From NCBI RefSeq assembly GCF_036884655.1, contig NC_088342.1, positions 36,077,001 through 36,141,000 on the forward strand: a stretch of DNA of 64,000 nt, read 5' to 3'. The DNA is from Musa acuminata AAA Group (Eukaryota > Streptophyta > Magnoliopsida > Zingiberales > Musaceae). Under the pieces are notes generated by a model. It did no database searches and was not told the origin of the DNA. It worked only from the letters and a program-made list of their open reading frames with translations. This document shows positions 34,250-46,032 of the stretch, piece by piece. Both the position numbers and the translations under genes were made by a program. The first letter of the stretch is position 1. Every line of letters begins with the position of its first letter.

Positions 34250-37032
34250 ATCTCCCCCTTTTTGATGATGACAACCACTTGATGACGGAGTTAAACTTAA
34301 CTCCCGGAGTTTAAACAAACTCCCCCTATCAATATACCTTATTGATAGAAACTCTTAGATTCAAAAATCTAAGCAACATGTCATCATAATCGGAGTTAAC
34401 CTTAACTCCCAGAGTTTAAACAAACTCCCCCTATCAATATGTCATATTGATAGAACCTTGAATTCAAACTGAATTCAAGTCATTGCAATATTCATCATGA
34501 ATACTTGCAACATGTCAACATGAACATATGCATAAACTTATGCATCACATGTCATGTCATCAACATACTTTCATCAACATACTTCTCCCCCTTTGTCATC
34601 AACAAAAAGGAGAAGTATCACAATCAAGTGTTTGTGATATTGGTTTAACTTATTGCATGAAAAACATAATATCAAGTTTTATCATCATGCAGTTTTGAAG
34701 CCAAAAAATTTAGCAAATGTTACATCATGCTTAGAATATTCAGGCTATCAGGTTTTAGATATGCAAGTTTTACAGCATACAAGATAGCACTTTTAGAACA
34801 TGCAAGCTAGCAGTTTTGAGATGTTCAAGAAAGCAACTCTTGCTTCTTGAGATATGCAAATTTGTCAAGTTTTGCTAGATGTGCAAGTTAGCATTTTTGC
34901 CTCTTGAGATAGGCAAGATAGCACATATGCTTCTTTTGAGATAGCAACTTTTCGCTTCTCTTTAGACTACAAGCTAGCAATTTTTATGATATACAAGTTT
35001 CGCAATATACAAGCTAGCAAAAACTTCGAAAGCAAATGCAAGATAACTTTCTTGTGTAGGCTCATGATTATTGCTTCCTATTGTAATGTGCAGGTTGCAA
35101 GTCTTGCTTCTTGAGATATTCAAGATAGTAATTTTCAAGAAGACAATTTTTGCTTCTTGAAATAAGCAAGTTAGCAATCAAGTTTTTGCATCTTCTTGAC
35201 TTGTGCAAGCTAGCTATCTCCCCCTTTGTCATTGTCAAAAAGAAAGGAAGAATACAGTTTTGTAGTTCTTTTTCCTTTTACAATGATTTCAAAATCATGA
35301 CAAAGGATGAATAATCAAGTTATGAATGTTAAGACAATTTTTCATTATGAATATTTTATCATTGCATGCATCGTTATCATAGGTTGAAGTATTACATGCA
35401 TAATTTCATATCACCATTCATAATTACATTAATGTTTCAATATAGCAATTTCTTCTCAAAGTGTGTAACTTAGCACTCATAGCATTTTAAATCATGATTT
35501 ACATCATATGCAACACATCACATCATAATTAGAAAGCACAAGTATTGCATGCATAATTGCACATCATAAATGTTTCATATCATGATGGTATCAATTTTGT
35601 CAAATTATATCCTACCATGCATGATCAAAACTTCTCCCCATTTTATCATTTCAAGGCATCATAGATCAAGTTATGATTCGTGATTCATCATAAAGCAAGT
35701 TAGTTTTCAATCATCACATAAGGCATTTAAGGAATTTTTGAAACATAGGAGAATGATTAATTTAAGCATACAATGTTTCAATCAAATTCAAGTCATGAAT
35801 ATCAATGCTTTCATATTGTGAGTATCAATTCATGAATACCACAAGTTATTATTTGTGACTTCAATTTTGCAAGATCAAGATTATGATTTAGATAAAACTT
35901 ATTCAAATCAAATCATTAACTTGAAATTCATAATCAAGTCATTAAAATTAATTTCGAGATTCACAAAATATCATGAAATCATTAATCTCGATCAGATGGG
36001 AAAAGCATTTTTTAAGAGATTCTTTTTCATCTAATCATGCCTTAGTCTTTATATGCCAAATTAAGATAAGCATGAAAGTTCAAGACAAAAGGTAAAGAAA
36101 TCTTGTTATTTCTATATTATGAAATATATGATATCAAGGCTCATGATTCATTTGAAAAGATATAGTACAAAGAGCAACTTGAAACATTATTATCAAGATC
36201 ACATTTTAAAATATTCCAAGTTTTAAGATATTGATATGACACTTCATTGAATTCTAAGAAATCAAAAGACAAGTTGCATTTCATTTGAAGAACTCCTTTT
36301 TTTAAGCATAATGAACAATCTTGATTTGTAACGAGCTTCATGTTATAATTATCAAGATCATGATTTTAATAATTATTCTCTTTAGCAATGAATCACAAAA
36401 GCGCTTTATTTTTGCATAAGAAATCTCATTGTATTATGATTTATAAATTCTTTTTCTGCACATGAATCATAGGAGATATGTATGTGAAACAAATCTTTGC
36501 AAGCAAAAATACTATCATTCATATTTCAAGATGGAATTTATAAGCAGGGATCATTTCATCAAATCTATTTTAGAAAATTATTTTTCATAAGTGTATGAGT
36601 AAATCCGATTGTTAGGATACCACTTGTTAAGTGAATCCGAAAATGAAATTAACACTTTCATATATTCAGACATGATTTTCGCTATAGATTTTGAATTTAA
36701 ATCATGAAGATCAAACAAGCTCATGATCATGAATAACTTAAAATCTCATGCATAAAATTGTTAATCATTGTATCATAACCATTTAATATTATTGTGCATT
36801 ACTTTAAATCAAACGTGATTTCATTCAACAATGTTAATCAAACATGATACACATTATTACTTCTTAACCATGATTTCATATTTTCAATCAAAATAATTTT
36901 GTTTGTTTATCATAAAATATGCAATTTTCGAAATTACTAGCATGATCATAATTTTGTAATTTTTTTTTTTAACATGTAATTTTCAAGAAAATTAATTCTA
37001 AACTAAAAAAGAAAAACTACATTATGAAAGCA
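34250..37032 (-). other. Noncoding internal region of D
   Basis: It is closely similar to the D2 interior. Polypurine-like tracts lie at 34250, about 34320, 34425, 34583, 35217 and 35633. One segment of about 110 bp containing AAACTCCCCCTATCAATAT is duplicated relative to D2 (near 34310-34440). The GCTAGC array is at about 34700-35215. There is no pol remnant. The remainder is AT-rich and unremarkable. Confidence 0.7.
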
Positions 37033-38040
37033 TCAAGTAATTTCAAAATAAACCAAAGGCATTACCTCAACGTTGTAGGCTGTTAAGGCGTAGTTTGCCG
37101 CCTCGCTTTTGTTGATTTTTTCTTCGTCTTCGGAGGAGCTCGATTCATCCCAATTCTTATTCTTCTTCTTGCGTTTAAAGCAAGTAGTTCCATTCTTTTT
37201 GCTTTTTAATTTTCGTTTCATTTGTAGTTTAAGTTCACCATCACTTGAGCTTATGCTCGAGTGGTCTTCAAATGTTCTATGTCCCAAATCCTTCCTGTTC
37301 TTTGGAAGGTTGTTTTGTTCATCATTGTCCTCATCACTTGAGTCATCGCTCAAGTGGCATTCATTTGTCCAGAGTTCCAAATCCTTCCTGTTTTTTGGAA
37401 GGTGATTGTGTTCAACATGTTCATCATGTGCATTGTGCACCATTTCATATGTCATCAATGAACCAATTAGTTCTTCAAGTGGTAAGTTGTTTAGGTTTTT
37501 AGCTTCTTGAATAGCAGTTACTTTTGAATCCCAAGTTTTAGAAAGTGAGCGCAAAACTTTGTTAACGAGTTCAAAATCCGAAAAGCTTTTACCAAGTGAT
37601 TTTAAACCATTGACGACATCCGTAAAACGGGTGTACATGTCAACAACGGTTTCGCTTGGTTTCATATGAAAAAGCTCGAAATCATGTAGTAAAATATTAA
37701 CTTTCGAGTCTTTGACTCTACTAGTTCCTTCATGCGTGATTTCAAGAGTGCGCCAAATATCGAAAGCCGTTTCGCACAAAGAAACCCGATTGAACTCATT
37801 TTTGTCCAAAGCGTAAAATAAGGCATTCATAGCCTTTGCGTTTAAAGAAAAATACTTCTTCTCCAAATCCGACCATTCGTTCGTCGGTTTAGAGGGAAGT
37901 TGAAAACCGTTTTCAACGATATTCCATAAATCCAGATTTAGAGAAATCAAGAAAACTCTCATTCGAGTTTTCCAATAAGTGTAGTCCAATCCGTTAAAGA
38001 ACGGTGGACGAAAGACCGAAAAGCCCTCTTGAAGAGCCAT
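37033..38040 (-). CDS. gag: Gag of gag-only element D (335 aa, no zinc knuckle)
   Basis: The ATG at 38040 lies 37 nt after the primer-binding site. The UBN2-type N-terminal region is intact (MALQEGFSVFRPPFF, GLDYTYWKTRMRVF). It is 32 residues longer than D2's Gag because an in-frame segment centred on LPKNRKDL is present twice, with an acidic DDSSDEDNDE stretch between the copies. As in D2, no CCHC knuckle is present. A Lys/Arg-rich segment with one Cys precedes WDESSSSEDE, and the protein ends YFEIT. The ORF is open despite roughly 0.9% LTR divergence, which is mild evidence for recent function. Confidence 0.9.
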   Translation of the reverse strand: MALQEGFSVFRPPFFNGLDYTYWKTRMRVFLISLNLDLWNIVENGFQLPSKPTNEWSDLEKKYFSLNAKAMNALFYALDKNEFNRVSLCETAFDIWRTLEITHEGTSRVKDSKVNILLHDFELFHMKPSETVVDMYTRFTDVVNGLKSLGKSFSDFELVNKVLRSLSKTWDSKVTAIQEAKNLNNLPLEELIGSLMTYEMVHNAHDEHVEHNHLPKNRKDLELWTNECHLSDDSSDEDNDEQNNLPKNRKDLGHRTFEDHSSISSSDGELKLQMKRKLKSKKNGTTCFKRKKKNKNWDESSSSEDEEKINKSEAANYALTAYNVEVMPLVYFEIT

Positions 38041-38076
38041 TTCTCTCGGGTGTAAATCCGAAATGAGAAATACCCC

Positions 38077-38088
38077 GCTCTGATACCA
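38077..38088 (-). promoter_or_regulatory. Primer-binding site of element D
   Basis: It reads TGGTATCAGAGC on the element strand and lies two bases from the LTR end at 38091. Confidence 0.9.
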
Positions 38089-38090
38089 AT

Positions 38091-40523
38091 TGTTAGGATC
38101 GAGAGCACTAAGAGGGGGGGGTGAATTAGTGCAGCGGAAATTTTACAGCGATTAAAACCGAAAGCTGCGTTCGTTCGATAGAAACTATTATGATGCAAAA
38201 GCTGATTCACAGTTTGTATCTAAGTGCAGTTTGCGTCTAAGCGTAGATTGCGTCTAAGCGCAGTTTGCGTCTAAACACAGTTTGCGTCTAAACACAGTTT
38301 GCGTCTAAGCGCAGTTTGCGTCTAAACACAGTTTGCGTCTAAGCGCAGTTTACGTCTAAACGCAGTTTGCGTCTAAACGCAGTTTGCGTCTAAGCGCAGT
38401 TTACATCTAAACGCAATTTGCGTCTAAACGCATATGACAGTTTGCAGTTCTAAATGAAATCAATACGTAAATGTTAACTGCACAGAACCTTGTTCGTAAA
38501 AGCGCAGAAGACAGTTTGCAGTTGTAAATGAAATCAAGACGTAAACGTAAACTGCACAGAACCTTGTTCGTACAAAAAAAAACGCAGAAGACAGTTTGCA
38601 GTTGTAAGTGAAATCAAGACGTAAACGTAAACTGCACAGAACTCATTCGTAAAAGCGCAGAGAGACAGTTTGCAGTTTGTAGATGGAATCAAGACGTAAA
38701 CGTAAACTGCACAGAATTCGTTCGTAAAAGCGTAGAGAGCAGTTTGCAGTTTGTAAATGGAATTAAGACGTGAACGTAAACTGCATAGAACTCATTCGTA
38801 AAAGTGCAGAGAGCAGTAGCTATGTAGGAGGTTTGCAGTAATGATAAAGTGCTCAAAATAAACGCAAACCAGAGATTTAGAGTGGTTCGGTCAGTCTTGA
38901 CCTACTCCACTTTTGGCTTCCTCCACCGATGAGGTTACCGATGTCAACTAGAGGCCTTCGTTCAATAGGCGAAGGCCAACTACCCTCTTACAGATTCACT
39001 CCTTTGGATGGGCTTAGGAGACAACCCTTACAAATGTTTTCTCTCCTCTCTTTACAACTCAAACTTGAAGAACAGAAGGAGGAGGAAAACTAGCAGTTTT
39101 GAGCTCTAAGAACCACTGAAAAGATCAAGATTTCGGCTTGAGTTCTTGCTTTCTCAGTGCTGAATGGGTGGGGTATTTATAGGCCCCAACCCAGTTCAAA
39201 TTTGGAGCTCAAAACCATCAAATCCCGGAATTCCGGGATCAGGCGGTTGCACCTCTGACTGGAGAGGTTGCACCGCCTGGCAGAGCTCGAAGACCGAGCT
39301 CAGGCGGTGCCACCTCTCTGTCAGGGAGGTTGCACCTCTCTGCCAGAGCTCGAAGACCGAGCTCAGGCGGTTGCACCTCCTGACTGGAGAGGTTGCACCG
39401 CCTGGCAGAGCTCGAAACTTGAGCTCTGGCGGTGCTACCTCTTGACAGAAGAGGTTGCACCGCCCAGTCTCGCTCGGAGACTGAGCCTGGGCGGTTGCAC
39501 CTCCTGGCTGGGGCGGTTGCACCTCCCAGCCTCGTTGGAAGACTTAGCCTGGGCGGTGCTACCTCTTAGCCTGGGCGGTTGCACCTCTTTCACTATTTCA
39601 GCTCACTTGGTTTGGCTCCAAACTTGGTCCAAACCAGTCCGAACTTGGGCCTAATTGGCCCCTACTTGGGTTATAGGATTAACACTTAATCCTAACCCTA
39701 ATTAACATGCTAACTACGAATTTAAAGACATTTTCTAAGCTATTACAAAGTCCGCAAGTCAAGACTTCTTCTGGCGAGCTTCCGGCAAACTTCCGACGGT
39801 CTTCCGATGAACTCTCGGAAACCATTCTGCGGACTCCCGGCAAGCTCCTAGACTTCACGATTTGATCTTAGCGAGTTCCAACGAGCTTCTTCGGCAAGCT
39901 CCGATCTTTCTCGGTGAGCTCCGCGAACTTCCAACGAACCTTCCGGCGAGCTTCCGAAAAACCCTTCGGCAAGCTCCCAACTCATTCTCGGCTAGTTCCG
40001 GTAGCATTCCCGACGAACCTTCGGACTTCCGTCGAACTCTCGAACTCGCAACAAATCCTTCGCGCTTGACTCCAACACTTTGTTTCGTTTTATGTCTTCA
40101 TCGTTATCATAGTTAATCCTGCACAACAAAACAAAACTTCGATCGAGACAATTAATCCTAAGCAATTAACCAAGTTGTCCGGCATGTCATTGGTCCTTCG
40201 ACGCTTCGTCCGATTCTTCGGCGCATCGTCCTTTCCTGCAGCCTATTGCCCAATCGGCCAGTTGACTCCGCAACTCCGATATCCTTGGCACAATACCCGC
40301 TCTTCTTGGCCCGATGCCCGAGTCCACGGCCCGAAGCCTTCTGTCGATACGTCGACCGATCCACCGGCCCGACGTCCAATCTTCTGACATGTTCCTCCGA
40401 CACAACATGATTTTCCTGCTTTAATTGTCTCATCCTGATCAAAGCATCCTGCGTCACTCAAAACGCAGATTAAATCATAAACATATATCAAGTAGTTTCA
40501 TCATCAAAATACGAGATTCAACA
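38091..40523 (-). repeat. 5' LTR of element D (2433 bp)
   Basis: It runs from TGTTAGGATCG to GATTCAACA and is followed by GCCCA (40524-40528). The 17-bp array is at about 38215-38435, the ACGTAAACGTAAACTGC blocks at 38440-38800, the TATA box at 39174-39182 (minus strand) and the GGTTGCACC array at about 39240-39591. Confidence 0.92.
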
Positions 40524-40528
40524 GCCCA

Positions 40529-40999
40529 AACTTGGGCCTAGTTGGCCCCTAATTAAGTTGGTCTAATTATATTCTAAATCGACTCATTTAGACTCTAAAC
40601 TAACTCGATCTAGACATAATCGATTACAAGCGAATCCTTTGTTGTCCGACATGTCATTGGTTCTTCCGGCGCTTCGTCCGATCCTTTGGCACTTCGTCCT
40701 CTCCTTCGACCTATTGCCCAATCAGCATGTTGTCTTCTCACAATATTTAATCTTCTTGGTGCAATGTCTGATCTTCTTGGTCTGATGCCCAAATTCACGG
40801 ACCGAAGCCTTCTGCTAACATGTCGACCGATCCTTTGGCTCGACGTTCAATCTTCTAACATGTTTGCTCTGGCCCAACATTTGATTCCTCCTACTTAAAT
40901 CGATTTACCTCTTCTGACCAAAGCTAGTCTTGGGTCACTCAAACGCACATTATATAAATACTATCAATTGGTTTCATCATCAAAATCCGAGATTCAACA
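40529..40999 (-). repeat. 5' LTR of element C, second piece
   Basis: C's LTR resumes after D and the second GCCCA and ends GATTCAACA at 40991-40999. The next base begins gypsy Y pol, so C was inserted in Y. The first five Y bases, ACTAG (41000-41004), would be one copy of C's target duplication; the other is outside the window. Confidence 0.85.
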
Positions 41000-42112
41000 A
41001 CTAGAGCCGTAGGAAAACCCAATCTCCTACTGAAAATTCTCTTTCGTCTTTATATTGATCATATTATTGTTTCATCCTTACTTGAGCTACAGTGAGATTA
41101 TGTTTTAGTGACTTCAAAATTTTCTCTTTGTCTTGTAGTTCCATGTCTGCTTATTCTACTTTAGAGTTGCCCAACACATATTTTGGGATCATAGGGGGAG
41201 GTCAGCCATATATAGCCTCATAGGGAGTACATTTTATGGATGAATAATAAGTTGTATTATGCCACCACTCAGCCTTGGGAAGTCACTTTGTCCACTCTTT
41301 TGGTTGGTCACTGGTGAAGCATCTGAGGTATGTCTCCAAGCACCTGTTCACCACTTCAGTCTGGCTATCAGTTTGTGAGTGATACGCCGTACTCATTTTC
41401 AATTTAGTGCCATGCATCTGGAATAACTCTATCCAAAATCTACTCGTGAAGACCTTATTATGATCACTTACAATAGATCTCGACATCTCATGCAATTTTA
41501 TAATATTCTCCATAATGATTCGAGCAATACTAGAAGTAGTGTAGGGATTATGAATAGCACAAAAGTGAGCATACTTTGTAAGATGATCCACCACAACAAA
41601 AATTATACATTTTCCTTGTGATGAGGGAAGCCCTTCGATGAAGTCCATTGATATATTAGTCCATATTGAGTCTGGGATAAGTAAAGGTTGCAGCTTTCCG
41701 GGACTTGCCACTGTCTCGCCTTTATGTCGCTGACATACATCACATTGTGCCATAAATTTAGCAATAATATTTTTCATCCCTACCTAATAAAAATTTTGCT
41801 TAATTCTCTTATAGGTTCTAAGGAACCTGGAGTGCCTGGCCATAGGTGTGGAATGCATATCTTGAAGGATGGTCTTTATGCAAATAGAATTTGGCACAAG
41901 CACAATGCGTCCCTTATAGCGTAATTCTTTTGAGTCCCAACTGTAATGAGCCACGGAGCTTGGTGTTTCCTCCAATTGTTTTTTGATCTTACTGGTCTCC
42001 AGATCTTCCTGCCATTCCCTCTTAATATCCTCAAGGAAGTCACTAGTCGGAAGTGAAATGATTGAAAATTCAGCTTGCTCGGGTGGCCATGAAAGCACAT
42101 TTGCAACAACAT
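41000..42112 (-). pseudogene. Integrase region of Ty3/gypsy element Y (degenerate)
   Basis: Reading leftward it shows the end of RNase H, then the HHCC zinc site split over two frames (HSTPMARHSRF and CDVCQRHKG). A stop, UAG (41782-41784), lies between them, most simply from a Trp codon. The integrase core follows: MDFIEGLPSSQGK, then IVSDHNKVF, then a conserved stretch ending SQTEVVNRCLE. Its C-terminal part continues to 41000 with VGDWVFLRL followed by UAG. Element C cuts the frame at 41000, so the 3' end of Y lies off the window. The gypsy order (RT, RNase H, integrase) separates this element from the copia neighbours. A chromovirus of the Reina type is possible, but I did not see a chromodomain. 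Confidence 0.85.
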
Positions 42113-43501
42113 TCTTTTTCCCCTTTTTGGAAGTTATTTCATAATCATATCCAAGAAGCTTTGTTACCTATTTTTGCTGCTAGGAGGAAGATATCTTCTG
42201 CTCCAAAAAATATTTTAGGCTTTTATGGTTGGTCTTGATTTGAAAGTGTCGCCCGATCAAGTATGGCCACCGCTTGTACAATTGCGAGCATCTCCTTGTC
42301 ATAAATAGTCATCCTAAGATGGGAAAGAGATAATACCTTACTAGTATAAGTGAGAGGGTAGCAATCTTGCATTAGTACAGCACCAATTCTGACCCCAGAG
42401 GCATCGACTTCAATAACAAAGGTCTTGTGAAAGTTAGGTAGCGCTAGTATGGGTGTTGTCATCATTGGAGCTTTAAGTTCATTGAAGGCGGTGGGGGCTT
42501 TGTCCGACCATTGGAAAGTATCTTTTTTCAGCAAGGAAGTAGGGGTGCACTGATCTTTCCATAGTTTTTCATGAACTTGCAGTAGTAGCTTATTAAATTG
42601 AGAGAGCAAGTAGCGATTTTATGTTCCTCGGGGTCGGCCAGTTCTTCATTGCTTCAATTTTGGAGGGGTCCACTGTCACACCTTTCTTTGATATGATATG
42701 CCCAAGATATTCCACCTTCTATTGAAGAAAGCTGCACTTCGATTTTTTGACAAAAAGAACATGTTCTCGTAAAATCGTCAAAACAAGTCGTAAGTGCTGA
42801 AAATGACTTTCAAGAGAAGGGCTGTAAATAAGGATATCATAGAAGAAAACCAGCACAAACTTACGAAGATAATTCTAAAAAATATCATTCATAAGGCTTT
42901 GGAAGGTAGAGGGAGCATTAGTGAGACCAAAAGACATTACCAAAAATTTGTAATGGTCGTTGTGTGTTCGAAAGACGATTTTCGGTGTGTCTCCTATACA
43001 CACTCATATTTGAGGATACCCGGATCGAAGGTCCAACTTTGTGAAGACTCATGCTCCATTTAATTCATCCAAAAATTTATCTACTATTGGAATAGGGTAT
43101 TTTTCCTTGACGATTATACCATTGAGAGCTCGGAAATCAATACACATTCGTCATGTTCCATCCTTCTTTCGTACGAGGTGCACCGGTGAAGAGTAGGGGC
43201 TACTACTTGACCGAATAACTTCTGTTTCAAGTATTTATTTTATAATCCTTTCTATTTCATACTTCTAGAGATGTAAATACCAATATGGCTGAGTATTTGC
43301 TAGAGGTTTGCCTGAAAGAATCGGTATACAATGATTATGCTGATGGGTAGGAGCTAGGTTGTGTGGTACGTCAAATATATCTGAAAATTCAGCAAGCAAA
43401 GAAACTAGGTTTGGGTCTTCAAATTTATTTGGCTCTCCCTTAGTTTGCTGCTTAAGTTGTACCAAAAAGCTGCTGCATACTTTGTGCAAAATCTTCTCCA
43501 T
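42113..43501 (-). pseudogene. RT and RNase H region of gypsy element Y (degenerate)
   Basis: Recognisable pieces in order are: a pre-RT segment ending GKPLANTQPYWY, RT motifs ([34 protein letters not shown]), an altered catalytic box (FFYDILIY, with the first Asp of the FDD signature replaced by Tyr), EYLGHIISKKGV, and RNase H (VIEVDASGVRIGAVL, YDKEMLAIVQAV). At least seven in-frame stops and some frameshifts are present. Several stops look like C-to-T or G-to-A changes in Gln, Arg or Trp codons. It cannot encode an active enzyme. Confidence 0.85.
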
Positions 43502-44220
43502 TCATTGTGTTCAAATCATTGTTATGTTGCCCCCCACATTTCCCGTGCAATATCACATGTTTTCTCTTACTATAAAATTTCATAATTAGTTTCATAAAGT
43601 TTCAAAAAACATCACCTAATGTCATCAGCCATTCGATGCTGAGCACAGCCTCATAATCATCAAGAGGGAGAAGGAAGAAATATGCAATTATCTCTTGGTC
43701 CTACAGCAACAATTTCACCCGCGGGCACCTATGATCACACTTCAAAATTCGTCCATCGGTGATCTTAACATCAAACCTGCTGCAATTCTCGTTAGGTAAG
43801 GCCATCTGGACAGCAACTTTGCTATTCATAAAATTATTAGTGCTCTAGGTGTCAATAAGAATGGTGATAAGTTGTTGCTTCAGAAGTCCTCCCACTTTCA
43901 TCGTTTATGGGTTCGCGTAACCGGCAAGGGCATGCAACGTCATATCAACCGGCTATTGTTCTTCATCTGCGACCTCTTCCTCATTCTTTTAGACCTCCTC
44001 CTCCATGTATTCAAGAGGTTCAATCAGTAGGAGGAGGCCCCTTTTGCAGCGATGATCGCGGTTCCATGGCTTGTTGCAATGCTAAGAAAGACCCTTTGCT
44101 GATCGGTCATGTAGTACTTCTCTTGTCAATTTTTTTGGCAGTGAAGGATGGCTGGGAGCAGAAGGAAGTTTATATGTTGTGGGCCTTGGAGAGGTTGTCA
44201 TCCTCCAAGCATCTTGGTTA
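43502..44220 (-). pseudogene. Gag zinc knuckle and protease region of gypsy element Y (degenerate)
   Basis: On the minus strand a knuckle-like motif (HCNKPWNRDHRCKKG, with its first Cys position now in a region with a stop) is followed by a frame-disturbed acidic linker. The aspartic protease region follows (LIDT, then a stop, then STNNFMNSKVA). The same DT-STNNF signature appears in gypsy element L at 51440, so the two are related. The solo LTR Q interrupts gag at 44221. Confidence 0.75.
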
Positions 44221-45349
44221 TGTTAAATCTCGGATTTTGATGATAAAGTTAATTGGTAAATTGTTTGATCTAATCTATATATTGAGATAAGTGTGCATGA
44301 TTAATTACGATAATGGTAAGGCATAAAACAAATGTTGGGCCAGAGTCAAAGATCGGATGATGCATCAAATATTCGGACAATGTGCCAGAAGTTTGCCAGA
44401 AGCTCGCCGAGAGTTCGTTAGAAGTTCACCGAGATTCATCGGGAGTTCGCTAAGAGTTCATTGGGAGTTCGTCGGAAGATTGCCGAGAGAACAATCGACA
44501 TACCAGACATAGTTTGCTTATTTAAATGTCTTAATTATCATAGTTTAGACCTTAAGTTGAGTTAGGATTGGGTGGTAATCCCACTAACTCAATTAGGGGC
44601 CAACTAGGCCCTTAACAGGGCTGAATCTCCCAGGTGCTCTAGGTAGTGGTACCATCGACAGTTAATACTGTTAGGTGGTGGTACTACCCTCTCAAGTGGT
44701 GGTACCGCTAGAGCTCGAACTCCGAAGCTCTATCAAGCGGTGGTACCGCCTAGATTGAGTGATGGTATCGCCCAGTATTAGTCTGCAGGCGGTAGTACCG
44801 CCAAATAATGGCGGTGGTACCACCAGTACCCCGCAATTCAGGGATGTGATACTTTTTTGCTCCAATTCTAAAGCCATTGGGGCCTATAAATACCCCACCC
44901 TTTTCTACATGAAAGGGCATGAAAGTGTGAACAATATTTTGAATTCTTGGGGTGTTAAAAATGTTGTAAAAGTGCAAAGAGTCCTCCTCCTCCCTTTCTA
45001 GTGTTGTGATCGTTCACGAGAGGTGTGAGGCTTGTAAGGGTTATCTCCTAAACCCGTGAAATAAAGAAAGCGCTGTAAAGAGGTGGTTGGTCTTTGCATA
45101 TTAAAGGAAGACCATTAGTGGACAACGACTGAACCATTATAAATTCTGGTTTGCATTTCTATTATTGTTAGTTACTTACTTTACAATTGCTTTACTTTCT
45201 CCTTACTTGGCTTTCACTACCCTTACGAACAAACATTGTTTCATGCTATCTTCCGAGATCGATTTTTTAACGTATGAAGATATTTAAACTGACATTTTAA
45301 TCTACTGCACTAATTCACCCTCGCTCTTAGTACCGACTCAATCCTAACA
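44221..45349 (+). repeat. Solo copia LTR Q
   Basis: It begins TGTTAAATC and ends CCTAACA (1129 bp), with a TATA box CTATAAATA at 44884-44892 and GGTGGTACC-type repeats at 44645-44825. Flanking five-base words are GGTTA (44216-44220) and GGTTG (45350-45354), a target duplication with one mismatch. No primer site or internal region is attached, so it is most simply a solo LTR left by recombination. It lies in Y's gag. Confidence 0.85.
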
Positions 45350-46032
45350 GGTTGAGTCGTTCTTCTTGTATTCGGGCGAAAGATTCTAATGCTTCAAATT
45401 TGACATCTACTGGATCTTGAGAAGCTATAGCACATGCTTGTAGATTAGAGATGTCCCTATCTTTTTTTAGTTGATGGGTTAATGGCATAGGGTGGTGGAA
45501 GATTCAGAAAAATTGAAGATCACAGAAAGGTACTGCAATAGGTTTTTACGTCTAAAGTGTAGTAGTTTGGACGTAAAAAGTTAGTGGCTTATATTGAGAA
45601 TTTTTTGATGAAACTAAAGGGAAATATGTTGTTAGGAAGTGTCAAAGCTATCGTAAAAGTTTCTTAGGGATTTGGATAGAAAAAATATACTAGCAAGATC
45701 AAATAAATTGTGCTATGCGATTGGAATTCTATAGTGTATCTTTCGTTGTAGAGATGAAAACTTTACGACGAAAAGTTTATGTAGCAATATAGGAACAACA
45801 TTTTTAGATTTTTGAATAAAGAAAACTAAATTGCTACAGTAGTAAGGTATGAAACTAGAACTTGTTGTAATTCATGGGGAGATCAAAGGATGATCCATAG
45901 TAGTGGAGATGATAGTGGAATTCGGTGATGATCTTTTAAGCAATTGTGGGAATTGCTTTGAGCGACTGTGGAGGGCTGATGGATAGTTGTGGAAGGGCAA
46001 CGAGATGCCAAGAACGCTACTCTGATACTAAG
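45350..46032 (-). pseudogene. Gag N-terminal and leader region of gypsy element Y
   Basis: Next to Q the minus strand reads FEALESFARIQEERL-like sequence, typical of the start of plant gypsy Gag. Farther right no frame holds. A degenerate primer-binding site (AGTATCAGAGTAGCG on the minus strand) lies at about 46014-46029 beside the LTR. No other feature is seen in the region. Confidence 0.65.

Larger units (their letters stand above)
23775..40523 (-). mobile_element. Element D: gag-only Sirevirus-related retrotransposon, containing D2
   Basis: This minus-strand element has identical-length LTRs of 2433 bp once D2 is removed (23775-26118 plus 34161-34249, and 38091-40523). A perfect GCCCA duplication flanks it (23770-23774 and 40524-40528). 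The internal region is about 3.84 kb and holds only gag plus noncoding DNA. By eye the LTRs differ at roughly 20 sites, about 0.9%. The layout matches the described non-autonomous class of terminal-repeat elements that keep only a GAG domain (TR-GAG). It must borrow protease, integrase and RT. Confidence 0.92.

Noticed and set aside
43907..44290. 127-codon plus-strand ORF
   Set aside because: It lies antisense to the decayed gag/protease of gypsy Y and runs into solo LTR Q; no domain.
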